Below are positions 8,399-17,529 of a stretch of DNA of 45,261 bases, one piece after another; positions within the stretch are counted from its first letter, which is position 1, and each line of letters starts with the position of its first letter. Source of the stretch: JBLHGU01 sp047615875 (GTDB lineage Bacteria > Pseudomonadota > Gammaproteobacteria > Arenicellales > CAJQKF01). The position numbers and the translations under genes were made by a program. The notes below the pieces were generated by a model, which was not told the origin of the DNA, did not search any database, and saw only the letters and a list, made by a program, of their open reading frames with translations. Where the stretch lies: contig JBLHGU010000022.1 of the NCBI GenBank assembly GCA_047615875.1, positions 1-45,261 of the forward strand, written 5' to 3'.

Positions 8399-9572
8399 TC
8401 TCCACTAAATTCGTGATTTCTAATTCGGAATAACCAGCTCCCATCAAGACTTCCTTACTATGCTGACCAAGCAAGGGAGCCGGACGACTTGATCCTCCTG
8501 GAGTTTCTGAAAATTTTACCGGCATACCTATAGATTGCGTCATTCCCGCCACAGGATGCTCAGTCTCTATTACCATCTCTCTGGCTAAAGTTTGTTCATT
8601 GGCATGCATTTCTCCAACCGATAGAATCGGACCTGCTGGCACACCCGCCTGTTCAAATCGTTCCAACCAGGCCTCACTAGAACCTTGTACAAAAACCTGA
8701 TTCAGAATCTCAACTAATTGCTCAAGATGACTCATGCGAGCAGCATTGTTCTTAAACCGACTATCTTCTTGAAGCTCAGGTCTGTCAATAATCGTAAGCA
8801 TACGCTCCCAGTTTGCCTGATTTGCAGCCCCGATGTTAATCCAGCCATCAGCTGTTTTAAAAGCCTGATACGGTGCATTCAAAGGATGAGCAGAACCCAA
8901 AGCACCAGGCGATTCACCGGTTGCCATGGCAATAGCTGATTGCCAGTAAGTTTGGGTTATCCCCGCTTCGAATAGTGACGTGTCGACTTTCTGACCCTTA
9001 CCGGTTTGCAGTCGATGGGCCCAGGCAGCAGAGATACCCATCGCCGCAAGAATTCCGGCAGTAATATCTGTTACCGGAGCACCCACTTTTACCGGTGGTC
9101 GATCTGAGCTTTCACCTGTTACAGACATTAGCCCGGACATGCCCTGGGTAATCAGATCAAATCCACCGCGGTCTTTATAGGGACCAGTTCTACCGAACCC
9201 TGAAACTTCACAGTACACAATAGCGGGATTGATTTCTTTTAACGTCTCATAGCCAAGACCAAGCTTTTCCATGGTTCCGCGACGGTAGTTCTCCACCACC
9301 ACATCAGCTTTGCTGAGTAACTTTAACGCCACCTTACGGGCTTCGCTTTGCTTTAGATCGAGGACTATACCCCGCTTGTTACGATTCAACATCATAAACG
9401 CAGCGCTTTCAGATTCTATTGTAGGTGGCACCATGCGCCTGGTATCATCGCCATCTGGTTTCTCAATTTTAATGACATCTGCACCCATATCAGCCAACAT
9501 CATTCCCGCAATGGGGCCAGCCATAATATGGGCCATCTCAATCACTCGGCAACCTTCCAGAGGCCCAATCAT
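8376..9572 (-). CDS. Family III CoA-transferase (CaiB/BaiF)
   Basis: At 398 residues this matches the usual length of class III CoA-transferases (formyl-CoA:oxalate CoA-transferase, CaiB, succinyl-CoA:carboxylate transferases). The N-terminus has the typical L-E-G-C-R-V-I-E-M-A-H-I-M-A-G-P, followed by a Rossmann-like G-A-D-V-I-K-I-E-K-P. The catalytic aspartate that forms the acyl anhydride is D139 in G-G-F-D-L-I-T-Q-G-M-S-G. The enzyme moves CoA from an acyl-CoA donor to a carboxylic acid without ATP. Its ATG shares one base with the stop of the upstream crotonase gene (TAATG), and its 3' end overlaps the oxygenase gene, so the three are surely one transcript. The acceptor acid is not known. 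Confidence 0.93.
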   Translation of the reverse strand: MIGPLEGCRVIEMAHIMAGPIAGMMLADMGADVIKIEKPDGDDTRRMVPPTIESESAAFMMLNRNKRGIVLDLKQSEARKVALKLLSKADVVVENYRRGTMEKLGLGYETLKEINPAIVYCEVSGFGRTGPYKDRGGFDLITQGMSGLMSVTGESSDRPPVKVGAPVTDITAGILAAMGISAAWAHRLQTGKGQKVDTSLFEAGITQTYWQSAIAMATGESPGALGSAHPLNAPYQAFKTADGWINIGAANQANWERMLTIIDRPELQEDSRFKNNAARMSHLEQLVEILNQVFVQGSSEAWLERFEQAGVPAGPILSVGEMHANEQTLAREMVIETEHPVAGMTQSIGMPVKFSETPGGSSRPAPLLGQHSKEVLMGAGYSELEITNLVENGDVIQA

Positions 9573-10342
9573 TACTTACCTTTCCACTCTGGTTTTCGTT
9601 TCGCCAGAAAGGCTTCCAGGCCTTCATGAAAATCCTCACTGGTATAACATTTCACAATCCAGTCGCGATCCTCAACATTTGCCTGATTCAAACGCCGTTG
9701 AATCTCTTTAGTTGCCTGAAGCGTTAATGGTGCATTATCTGCCACCAGACGAGCCAACTCAGAAGCGCGCCCCATAAGAACTGTATAATCTTCCAGTAGC
9801 TCACTGATTAAACCAATTTGCTTTGCTTCTTCAGCATGGATTAAACGGCTGGTAAAAATTATTTCTCTCACTCTACCAGCACCAAGTAAAGCATTCAGTC
9901 GTGCGATGTTTGCTGCGGAAAGACAGTTACCCAAAGTTCGAGCAATGGGGAAACCAAATCGTAGCGTTGATGAGGCGATACGAATATCACAGGCGCTGGC
10001 TATTACTGCACCACCACCAGTACAGGCACCGCTGATAGCTGCAATGGTCGGTATCGGGCAACGTTCCACCGCACTCAGCACCTCATCCATAGTCGCCTCG
10101 TAATCAATAGCATGCTGTTCTGAGTTAAATTCGCGAAACTGCGCGATATCAGTACCTGCGGCAAAGGCACGATCACCAGTTCCACTCACAACAATAGCTT
10201 TGCAGCCGGTTGGAGGATCAGTACAGATTTCTGCCAGCCTTTGGTACATCGCGAAGGTCAACGCATTACGTGCCTCGGGACGATTAAAGACCAGTGTGGC
10301 GATATCACCCTGCTGAGTTAATAATACTTCCGGATTAGTCAT
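9572..10342 (-). CDS. Crotonase-fold enoyl-CoA hydratase/isomerase family protein, atypical active site
   Basis: A 256-residue crotonase. The oxyanion-hole elements are present: F-A-A-G-T-D-I near 60-66 and the G-A-C-T-G-G-G turn at 105-111. However, the two acidic residues used by classical hydratases are not where expected. The position that reads G-G-G-C-E-L in rat hydratase is G-G-G-A-V-I here, and no glutamate is evident in the F-P-I-A-R-T-L-G-N segment near 131-139. The protein probably binds an acyl-CoA and stabilises a thioester enolate. Its reaction could be isomerisation, decarboxylation, dehalogenation or hydrolysis rather than hydration. It lies 19 bp after the aminotransferase gene and directly before the CoA-transferase. 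Confidence 0.85.
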   Translation of the reverse strand: MTNPEVLLTQQGDIATLVFNRPEARNALTFAMYQRLAEICTDPPTGCKAIVVSGTGDRAFAAGTDIAQFREFNSEQHAIDYEATMDEVLSAVERCPIPTIAAISGACTGGGAVIASACDIRIASSTLRFGFPIARTLGNCLSAANIARLNALLGAGRVREIIFTSRLIHAEEAKQIGLISELLEDYTVLMGRASELARLVADNAPLTLQATKEIQRRLNQANVEDRDWIVKCYTSEDFHEGLEAFLAKRKPEWKGK

Positions 10343-10361
10343 ATCAATCTTATCGCAAATT

Positions 10362-11594
10362 TCAGGCTACAGCTTGCTGAGCAGGTTGATCCATAGATTT
10401 CTTTCTGGCTTGTGCCTGAAGAAACTCCATAGCGACTGCCACACCACCACTTTGATGCGGAATACCGGCAAGCCCAAGCCCCATCTCCACACCACCCAGA
10501 GTCGCTATCAACATCAGATCGTTGAAATCTCCCAGGTGACCGATTCGAAACACCTTTCCAGCAATTTTGCCCAGACCATTCCCTAAGGACATGTCGAAAG
10601 CATCCAGCACGCCCGCTCGAAAGGCATCAGCATCATGAGCATTGGGCAATCGTACCGCAGTCAATACCGGCGAAAAATCTAGCGGTTCCATACACTGAAC
10701 TTCCAGGCCCCAGTGCTGAACTGCGCTGCGACTGGCCATGGAGTGACGATTGTGACGACTAAATACATTATGCAGCCCTTCCTCATGCAACATATCAATA
10801 GCTTCGACCAATCCATATAGTAAATTGGTGGCAGGTGTGTAGGGAAAATAGCCGGTTTTATTAGGTTTAAGCATTTCATCCCAGGACCAGTAAGATCTGC
10901 TACTGCCGGACTGCTTTGAAATAGTCAATGCTTTATCACTAATGGCATTGAATGACAGCCCCGGCGGCAACATCAAACCCTTTTGCGAACCTGAAATGGC
11001 CACATCAACCCGCCATTCATCAAATCTGAAATCGCTACAGGCTAAACCGGAAATGGTATCAACCATCAATAGCGCGGGGTGTCCCGCGTCATCCATAGCC
11101 TGACGAATTTCTGAAATTCTACTGGTTGCTCCGGTAGATGTCTCGTTGTGTACCACACACAAAGCTTTGATCTCATGTTGTTTATCCTGTTCAAGCAAAC
11201 TACCAACCAGAACTGGGTCCACCGCTCTTCGCCAGTCGGTCTCTACTACTTCAGCTTTGATACTCAATCTTTCCGCCAAAGTTCGCCACAGACTAGCGAA
11301 TTGCCCGGTTTCAATCATCAATACCTTTTCACCCGGCGCAATCGTATTTACCAGAGCGGCTTCCCAGGCACCGGTGCCCGAGGCGGGGTAAATGATGACT
11401 GGATTAGAAGTTTTAAAAATCGATTGCATACCGGTGAGAGCACGTAGCCCAAGGTCGGCGAAATCTGGCCCACGATGATCCACCGTAGGATAGTCCATCG
11501 CGCGAAGAATGCGATCTGGCACATGTGACGGGCCGGGTATCTGTAAGAAATGACGACCAGCGCGGCGGCCTGGGGCTGACGAATTATTGCTCAT
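10362..11594 (-). CDS. Class V PLP-dependent aminotransferase, serine/alanine/aspartate-glyoxylate type
   Basis: About 410 residues from the ATG at 11594. The family signature appears at the N-terminus (I-P-G-P-S-H-V-P, residues 19-26). The PLP-binding aspartate D179 (M-V-D-T-I-S-G) and the Schiff-base lysine K205 (S-G-S-Q-K-G-L-M-L-P-P-G) are in place. Relatives transfer an amino group from serine, alanine or aspartate to glyoxylate or another 2-oxoacid. An in-frame GTG at 11630 would add 12 residues not conserved in the family, so the ATG was preferred. No strong ribosome binding site is visible at either. It is followed by crotonase, CoA-transferase, oxygenase and permease genes. The other genes of the beta-hydroxyaspartate cycle, which uses a relative (BhcA), are absent here. 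Confidence 0.88.
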   Translation of the reverse strand: MSNNSSAPGRRAGRHFLQIPGPSHVPDRILRAMDYPTVDHRGPDFADLGLRALTGMQSIFKTSNPVIIYPASGTGAWEAALVNTIAPGEKVLMIETGQFASLWRTLAERLSIKAEVVETDWRRAVDPVLVGSLLEQDKQHEIKALCVVHNETSTGATSRISEIRQAMDDAGHPALLMVDTISGLACSDFRFDEWRVDVAISGSQKGLMLPPGLSFNAISDKALTISKQSGSSRSYWSWDEMLKPNKTGYFPYTPATNLLYGLVEAIDMLHEEGLHNVFSRHNRHSMASRSAVQHWGLEVQCMEPLDFSPVLTAVRLPNAHDADAFRAGVLDAFDMSLGNGLGKIAGKVFRIGHLGDFNDLMLIATLGGVEMGLGLAGIPHQSGGVAVAMEFLQAQARKKSMDQPAQQAVA

Positions 11595-11706
11595 AACATC
11601 TATAGGAATTAAGTGGAATGTCCCAACCACATATTGGCCAGCACAAGTTTCGCAGACATTATCCCACGCTTTGGGATTTTCAGGAATTCAGTTCGGTAAT
11701 TAGCAA

Positions 11707-12987
11707 TTAATCTTCAAAGGCGAACAGGGTAATTGCGGCACTGATTCCGCGAAGGCTGAATTCCCCCATACTTTTTAATGGAACTTTCAGCAATTTTGCA
11801 ACGGGTTCGGTAATCAACACACTGCAACCCAACTCCTTGGTTAGAGACTCAACGCGACTGGCCTCATTGATCGCCCGACCAATCACGGTAAAATCCAGCC
11901 GTTCCGGGGCACCGACATTACCAAAGAACACTTCGCCAAGATGTAAGCCAATACCAGATTTAAGCGACACATCCAACTTTCTGTCCTCAGCATCTGCTGC
12001 AGAATCCCAGCGGTATTCTTCAATTGCTTGCATAGCTTGCCGGGCCGCCTGAACAGCTGTTGCGGCAGCAGCTTCGGCATTATCAAAGTTTTCCACTGGA
12101 AATACAGCCAATAATCCATCACCCATAAATTTAAGTACTTCTCCGCCATGATCAATAACTGCGCCGGCTACCCGCTCAAAATACTCATTTAGAATTACCA
12201 ACACCTCTTCGCTTTGTAATTCATCGACTAGTCGAGTAAATCCGCGCAAATCCGACATCCAGATAACCGCCCGTATCGACTCACCTGCTCCACGTAAAAT
12301 TGTGCCGCTCAGAACCCGGTCAGCGGCAACTTTGCCAAGGTATGTTTGTGTTACATTTTCCGCCACCCGCCAGGCTATGTGTCTCTCAACATGCAAACCA
12401 AATACAGCCAGCAAATATTTAACCTGGCTCAAATTCTGATCAGAAAAACCATCTGTAATACGGGTCGATAAACTGACAGCATTATAATATGCTCCACCGG
12501 AGCCAAGAGGAAAAATACAGTAATCAGTAATACCTTCAGCGGCAAGGTCTTGCATCAAAGGGTAACGCTGGAGCATTTCTGGATCGTCGGTTCTTGCTCG
12601 AAAAAACTCACCGCCTTCAATAGTAACGGCAAGGGGGCTTCGCCTATAACGATCAGTATCCAAACCTGCTTGACTCACCTGTAACTCATCCACTATTCCA
12701 TCGGACTTGTTCCATAACCAGTAAAATCCGGTTAATTGGGGATGCAGGGTTCCAACATGCAAAGTAAATCGTTCAATCGGAAAATCCGCAGCAAGTAGTC
12801 GCCAGACCCATTGTTCCACCAGAATCAAAAGATCACTTAGCTTGATAGCATCCTGAATCATCCAGTCTTGCAATTCCTGAATGCTACATTTCGGCGGTGC
12901 AACAGAACTTCCCTGGGCAGTTCGACGGATTAGTGAGACCAGCCAGGGATATTCCCTTGGCTGAGAATCGATTAGGTTAGCTAACAT
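11707..12987 (-). CDS. Class III adenylate/guanylate cyclase with N-terminal sensor-like region
   Basis: A protein of about 426 residues. The C-terminal half is a class III cyclase domain: metal-binding D246 (M-S-D-L-R-G-F-T-R-L), then L-K286-F-M-G-D290-G, and later G-E-V-F-F-G-N-V-G and F-T-V-I-G-R-A-I-N-E-A-S-R-V-E. The lysine before F-M-G-D favours ATP over GTP by the usual rule. The N-terminal 200 residues have no membrane segment and could be a GAF-like sensory domain; that is a guess from length and predicted strands. Possible starts are GTG at 12993 and ATG at 12987. It is divergent from the large FAD/Fe-S dehydrogenase and heads the aminotransferase-to-permease gene set after a gap of about 110 bp. 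Confidence 0.88.
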   Translation of the reverse strand: MLANLIDSQPREYPWLVSLIRRTAQGSSVAPPKCSIQELQDWMIQDAIKLSDLLILVEQWVWRLLAADFPIERFTLHVGTLHPQLTGFYWLWNKSDGIVDELQVSQAGLDTDRYRRSPLAVTIEGGEFFRARTDDPEMLQRYPLMQDLAAEGITDYCIFPLGSGGAYYNAVSLSTRITDGFSDQNLSQVKYLLAVFGLHVERHIAWRVAENVTQTYLGKVAADRVLSGTILRGAGESIRAVIWMSDLRGFTRLVDELQSEEVLVILNEYFERVAGAVIDHGGEVLKFMGDGLLAVFPVENFDNAEAAAATAVQAARQAMQAIEEYRWDSAADAEDRKLDVSLKSGIGLHLGEVFFGNVGAPERLDFTVIGRAINEASRVESLTKELGCSVLITEPVAKLLKVPLKSMGEFSLRGISAAITLFAFED

Positions 12988-13093
12988 TGACACCAGTTTT
13001 TATAATCATAGAAGTCTGTAGTTTAAGGAGTTTGCCTGTAGCGAGCGGAATACGTACCATTCAATAGCGTCTTGCCACACCTGTCAATCAAGT

Positions 13094-16006
13094 ATGTCTC
13101 ATAATCTGCAATCCAAAATTCAATCCGAACTGAGCCCAAAACTGAGGGGGAAGTTACTAACAGACCCTTTTAGTCGAGGACGCTATGCAACGGATGCATC
13201 TATTTATCAGATGATGCCCCATGCGGTAGCAATTCCTGCAAACAATGCAGATGTTGCAACAATACTGGACTATTCCCGCGATCAGCAATTGCCCCTGCTG
13301 GCGCGGGGTGGTGGCACTTCTCAATGCGGTCAAACGGTTAATGAAGCCATCGTTATTGACCATAGCCGACACATGAATCGACTACTGGACCTGGATGTCG
13401 GGCAACAGACGTGTATCGTACAACCCGGCATTGTTCTGGATGAGCTAAACCGTCTACTGAAACCCCACGGGCTATGGTATCCGGTGGATGTGTCCACCGC
13501 TTCGAGAGCCACCATTGGTGGCATGACCGCTAATAATTCCTGTGGCAGCAGATCCATTCGTTATGGGTTGATGAGAGATAATGTGCTGGCTATAAATGCC
13601 TTATTGGCCAATGGCGAACGGCAACGATTTTCTGACTATGATGAATCGAGTCATCAACTTCCCAAACTCTGCAAGGATCTACGTAACCTCGGCATCCGCG
13701 AGGAGAAAGAGATATCCGATAGATTTCCAAAGGTTATGCGCAGAGTCGGTGGCTATAACATCGACGCCTTGACAGGCGATGCTTCAAAATTAAATCTTTC
13801 CCACCTATTAGTGGGTTCAGAAGGTACGCTGGCACTGTTCGAAACCATAGAGTTAAAGCTTGCACCACTTCCACAGCATAAATTACTCGGTGTTTGTCAC
13901 TTTCCAAGTTTCCATGCTGCTATGGATTCTGCTCAATACCTGGTAACACTTGACCCGGTAGCCGTCGAATTAATTGATCGCACGATGATCGAGTTGTCCC
14001 GGGATATCGATATGTTCCGTGGCACCGTCGAGCAATTCGTCAGGGGTGAACCAGAGGCCATTTTACTGGTTGAGTTTTCCGAAGACGATGCTGACGAAAA
14101 CTATCGCAGGCTGGATCAGCTTCATCAGCTGATGGGGGATCTTGGATTTGACTGGGATAATCCGGTTGCTAGTCGAGGCGGCGTGGTGGAAGCGATAGAA
14201 CCGGCATTTCAGTCCGCAGTATTCGAGGTGAGAAAGGCCGGGCTGAATATCATGATGTCGATGAAAGAAGACCGAAAGCCTATATCCTTCGTTGAGGATT
14301 GCGCCGTCGAGTTGAAAGATCTGGCGGAGTACACCTCACGTCTGACCGACATATTCCACAAGCACAACACCACCGGCACCTGGTATGCCCACGCCTCAGT
14401 GGGCTGTCTACATGTGCGACCGGTTTTGAATCTGCGTCTGAATGAGGACATCAAGGCCATGCGTGCCATCGCTGAAGAAGCATTCAATATGGTTCTGGAA
14501 TACAAGGGTTCCCATTCCGGCGAACATGGCGATGGATTATGTCGATCGGAATTCCATGAAAAAATGTTCGGTAAACGCATGACTGAAAATTTTGCCGAGA
14601 TTAAACAGCTATTTGATCCCACTGGCATTTTAAATCCAGGCAAAATTGTTAATGCACCGAAAATGGATGATGCCAAACTGTTTCGTTATCCACCAAACTA
14701 CCAGGTTAAAGAAATCAAGACGGAGCTCGACTGGAAAGGTTGGACTGGCGCTGGAGGAGGATTTCAGGGCGCGGTTGAGATGTGCAATAACAACGGCGCC
14801 TGTCGCAAACTGGCGGGCGGTTCCATGTGCCCTTCGTTTCGGGTGACCAGAGAGGAGAAACATCTAACCAGAGGTCGTGCGAACAGTCTGAGACTGGCAC
14901 TATCGGGCCAACTGGGTGAACAGGCGATGCAATCCGAAGCCATGCAGGAAGCTATGCAGTTATGCGTGGGATGTAAGGCCTGCAAACGGGAATGCCCCAC
15001 TGGCATCGATATGGCACGCATGAAAATAGAAGTAGATTCGGCTCGTTTTCGCAGTCATGGTAGTCGCCTTCGTGACCGACTGGTGTCCGACCTGCCGCGC
15101 TATGCCCCCTGGGCTGCCCGTTTTGCTGGACTGATGAATTTGCGAGACAGAGTTCCGGGGCTGGCCCGATTAGCCGAGTCGTTTACTGGCATTAGTAGAG
15201 AAAGAAAACTACCGGTTTGGCGCAAGGATTTCTACAAATCATCGCCGTCTGTCGAACCCAATAGCGAGTCACCGGTTGTTTTGTTTGCTGATACTTTTAA
15301 CACATGGTTCGAGCCTGAGAATCTTCATGCAGCGAAACGGGTACTACAGCATGCGGGATACTCGGTACACGATTTACCCGTCGCACCGAACGATCGGCCC
15401 CTATGTTGCGGCAGAACATTTCTGTCCTGTGGTCAAGCAGACAAGGCCCGTGAGGAAGCCAACAGACTACTAGATGCCTTGCAGCCTTACCTTGACTCTG
15501 AAACACCAATTGTCGGTCTCGAACCCAGCTGTCTGCTTTCTTTACGAGATGAAATGCCAGCTCTTGTAAACGACCCACGCGCAGATAAACTAGCTAGGCA
15601 GACTTTCCTTTTTGAGGACTTCCTGGCTAGAGAAAAGCCCGAACTCAAATTGCACTCCATAAAAAAAACAGCATTGCTACACGGTCATTGTCATCAGAAG
15701 GCGTTTGATCAGATGGGCAGTGTCGAAACAGTTTTGAGTTGGATTCCTGGACTCGACATAGAGCGAATCGAAAGTTCCTGTTGTGGCATGGCAGGGGCAT
15801 TTGGATATAAGGCAGATACCTACAAAATATCTCTCAAAATGGCCGAAGCCAGCTTATTGCCTGCCATCAGAAAATCTGCCCCTGACACACTGATAATTGC
15901 AGACGGAACTTCTTGCCGTCATCAAATTCAGGACACAGTTCAACGCAAGGCTGTACATGTCGCCATATTATTGGACCAATCAATTATAGAGTCTGAGCAA
16001 CCATGA
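13094..16006 (+). CDS. FAD-linked oxidase fused to Fe-S protein (D-2-hydroxyacid dehydrogenase, YdiJ/GlcD-GlcF-like)
   Basis: A 970-residue protein of four parts. First is an FAD_binding_4 domain (about 40-180; L-L-A-R-G-G-G-T-S-Q-C-G-Q and T-I-G-G-M-T-A-N-N-S-C-G). Next is the FAD-oxidase C-terminal domain (about 220-530; T-H-S-G-E-H-G-D-G-like motif at S-H-S-G-E-H-G-D-G-L). Third is a ferredoxin-like part with two cysteine clusters (C-N-N-N-G-A-C near 563 and C-V-G-C-K-A-C-K-R-E-C-P near 624). Last are two CCG domains (near 769 and 894). E. coli YdiJ has this layout and is described as a D-2-hydroxyglutarate dehydrogenase; GlcD/GlcF and D-lactate dehydrogenases are separate-gene relatives. 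It should oxidise a D-2-hydroxyacid and pass electrons to the quinone pool. The exact substrate is unknown. Confidence 0.9.
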   Translation: MSHNLQSKIQSELSPKLRGKLLTDPFSRGRYATDASIYQMMPHAVAIPANNADVATILDYSRDQQLPLLARGGGTSQCGQTVNEAIVIDHSRHMNRLLDLDVGQQTCIVQPGIVLDELNRLLKPHGLWYPVDVSTASRATIGGMTANNSCGSRSIRYGLMRDNVLAINALLANGERQRFSDYDESSHQLPKLCKDLRNLGIREEKEISDRFPKVMRRVGGYNIDALTGDASKLNLSHLLVGSEGTLALFETIELKLAPLPQHKLLGVCHFPSFHAAMDSAQYLVTLDPVAVELIDRTMIELSRDIDMFRGTVEQFVRGEPEAILLVEFSEDDADENYRRLDQLHQLMGDLGFDWDNPVASRGGVVEAIEPAFQSAVFEVRKAGLNIMMSMKEDRKPISFVEDCAVELKDLAEYTSRLTDIFHKHNTTGTWYAHASVGCLHVRPVLNLRLNEDIKAMRAIAEEAFNMVLEYKGSHSGEHGDGLCRSEFHEKMFGKRMTENFAEIKQLFDPTGILNPGKIVNAPKMDDAKLFRYPPNYQVKEIKTELDWKGWTGAGGGFQGAVEMCNNNGACRKLAGGSMCPSFRVTREEKHLTRGRANSLRLALSGQLGEQAMQSEAMQEAMQLCVGCKACKRECPTGIDMARMKIEVDSARFRSHGSRLRDRLVSDLPRYAPWAARFAGLMNLRDRVPGLARLAESFTGISRERKLPVWRKDFYKSSPSVEPNSESPVVLFADTFNTWFEPENLHAAKRVLQHAGYSVHDLPVAPNDRPLCCGRTFLSCGQADKAREEANRLLDALQPYLDSETPIVGLEPSCLLSLRDEMPALVNDPRADKLARQTFLFEDFLAREKPELKLHSIKKTALLHGHCHQKAFDQMGSVETVLSWIPGLDIERIESSCCGMAGAFGYKADTYKISLKMAEASLLPAIRKSAPDTLIIADGTSCRHQIQDTVQRKAVHVAILLDQSIIESEQP

Positions 16007-16048
16007 TTGTGGTATAAATCAATATCCAACTAATTGTGGAGAACAACA

Positions 16049-16534
16049 ATGTTAAAAGGTTTGCACCATGCGGCATACAGATGCCGGGATTCCGAAGAAA
16101 CCCGCGCCTTTTATGAAGATTTTCTAGAGATGCCCCTGGCTAATGCTTTCGAAATAAGTGAAACAAAGACAGGGCGTAAAACCAGTGTGTTGCACTCGTT
16201 TTACGAGATGGAAGATGGTTCATTTCTGGCATTTTTTGAGGCCCCCGAAAATCCGTTTGATTTCAAAAGGCAGGATGACTTCGATTTACACATTGCCCTT
16301 GAAGTATCTGATGTAGATTTAAACCGCATGTTCGACAAAGGCAAGCAATTGGGTATGGAAATCCGCGGCATTTCTGATCACGTTGTGATGGATTCCATTT
16401 ATTTTCGTGATCCCAACGGTTATGTTGTGGAGTTGACTGCCAAACGCGACGATCATCAAGCGCAAATGGATCAAGCTGCGGGCAGTGCTCATGCCATGTT
16501 GGCAAGCTGGCAGGAAACCAAGCCTTCTATATAA
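16049..16534 (+). CDS. VOC (glyoxalase/bleomycin resistance/extradiol dioxygenase) family protein
   Basis: About 161 residues from the ATG at 16049, which has GGAG about eight bases upstream; an in-frame TTG at 16034 is less likely. One VOC domain with two beta-alpha-beta-beta-beta modules is visible. Possible metal ligands are the histidine pair in L-K-G-L-H-H-A-A at the start, glutamate in F-L-A-F-F-E, histidine in F-D-L-H-I-A-L and glutamate in G-Y-V-V-E-L-T. VOC enzymes include glyoxalase I, epimerases and ring-cleavage dioxygenases. Nothing here decides between them. The gene follows the 2-hydroxyacid dehydrogenase by about 40 bp and is probably co-transcribed. Confidence 0.82.
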   Translation: MLKGLHHAAYRCRDSEETRAFYEDFLEMPLANAFEISETKTGRKTSVLHSFYEMEDGSFLAFFEAPENPFDFKRQDDFDLHIALEVSDVDLNRMFDKGKQLGMEIRGISDHVVMDSIYFRDPNGYVVELTAKRDDHQAQMDQAAGSAHAMLASWQETKPSI

Positions 16535-16638
16535 ATGGTTATTTAAACCGTTAGGCTATACGACTTAAGAAAATCCATTCTTCGTAGATAACGCCGACAT
16601 AATTTTCAAATCCCGCACAATTTATTTACCACCGTTAA

Positions 16639-17520
16639 ATGCTAGATCTCTCCCTGCAAATACTGGGCATCATGTTGCCCAGTATTTTACTTGCCTCCAT
16701 TGGTGTTTTCTGGCAACGCTCCGGGCGAGAATTTCCTCGTGACTTCGTAACCACGCTAGTACTGAACATTTCTTTACCGGCGTTGATTTTTTTCACACTG
16801 GTTACAGCAACAGTCGATTCAGAAACTCTGTGGACTATCGGCTACGCGGCAGTTTGCGTGCATATCTTGTTTCTCATCGTTGTTTTCATTCTGATGAAAG
16901 TCTCGGGCAAGGATCTGCGTTTGGCAGTGGCTTTCACGGTCGGCAACACCGGCAATCTTGGACTACCTCTGTGTTTGTTGGCATTCGGCGAGACCGGCTT
17001 AATCTATGCAATAACCTTCTTCGCCATTCAATCTGTATTTCTTTTTACTATCGGTGAGGCTATTTACGCTGGTCGGCTGGATATCTGGCGCATACTTAAG
17101 TCACCCACTATCTACTCCATAGTGGCAGCCCTGACGGTGCGTGGATTGGAAATTCCGGTTCATCAAATTTTACTGGATACCACACAACTAGTCGGTCAAA
17201 TTGTAGTGCCACTAATGCTCATTACACTAGGCGTGGCAATCGCCGGCATGCGGGCAACTAATCTCAACAGCAATCTGGTCTGGTCACTAATAAGAACACT
17301 TATTGCCATTGCCATCGGCTTCGGTGTCGCCGAGTGGTTTGAACTTGAAGGCGTCGTGCGGGGAGTTTTAATCATCGAGACTATTGTGCCAGTAGCTGTA
17401 TTTAATTACCTGTTGGCCTACCGACACAAAATGGATAGCTCGGAAATATCCGGTTTGATTCTTGTCACCCATCTAGGTGCATTGATCTATCTACCCATTG
17501 TGTTGGCATTCGTACTGTAG
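16639..17520 (+). CDS. AEC-family (auxin efflux carrier-like) transporter
   Basis: A 293-residue membrane protein with about ten hydrophobic segments in two halves, each ending with family-typical sequence: N-I-S-L-P-A-L-I-F-F near 44, G-N-T-G-N-L-G-L-P-L near 105, and V-P-L-M-L-I-T-L-G-V-A-I near 190. AEC carriers move small organic acids such as malate, malonate or lactate; a substrate cannot be assigned. The ATG at 16639 follows a gap of about 100 bp after the VOC gene. It is convergent with the acyl-CoA synthetase gene, the stops being 9 bp apart. Confidence 0.88.
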   Translation: MLDLSLQILGIMLPSILLASIGVFWQRSGREFPRDFVTTLVLNISLPALIFFTLVTATVDSETLWTIGYAAVCVHILFLIVVFILMKVSGKDLRLAVAFTVGNTGNLGLPLCLLAFGETGLIYAITFFAIQSVFLFTIGEAIYAGRLDIWRILKSPTIYSIVAALTVRGLEIPVHQILLDTTQLVGQIVVPLMLITLGVAIAGMRATNLNSNLVWSLIRTLIAIAIGFGVAEWFELEGVVRGVLIIETIVPVAVFNYLLAYRHKMDSSEISGLILVTHLGALIYLPIVLAFVL

Positions 17521-17529
17521 GCAGGGTTT

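Noticed and set aside
10362..11594. Beta-hydroxyaspartate cycle aminotransferase BhcA
   Set aside because: The aminotransferase belongs to the right broad family, but no genes for the aldolase, dehydratase or iminosuccinate reductase of that cycle are in the window.
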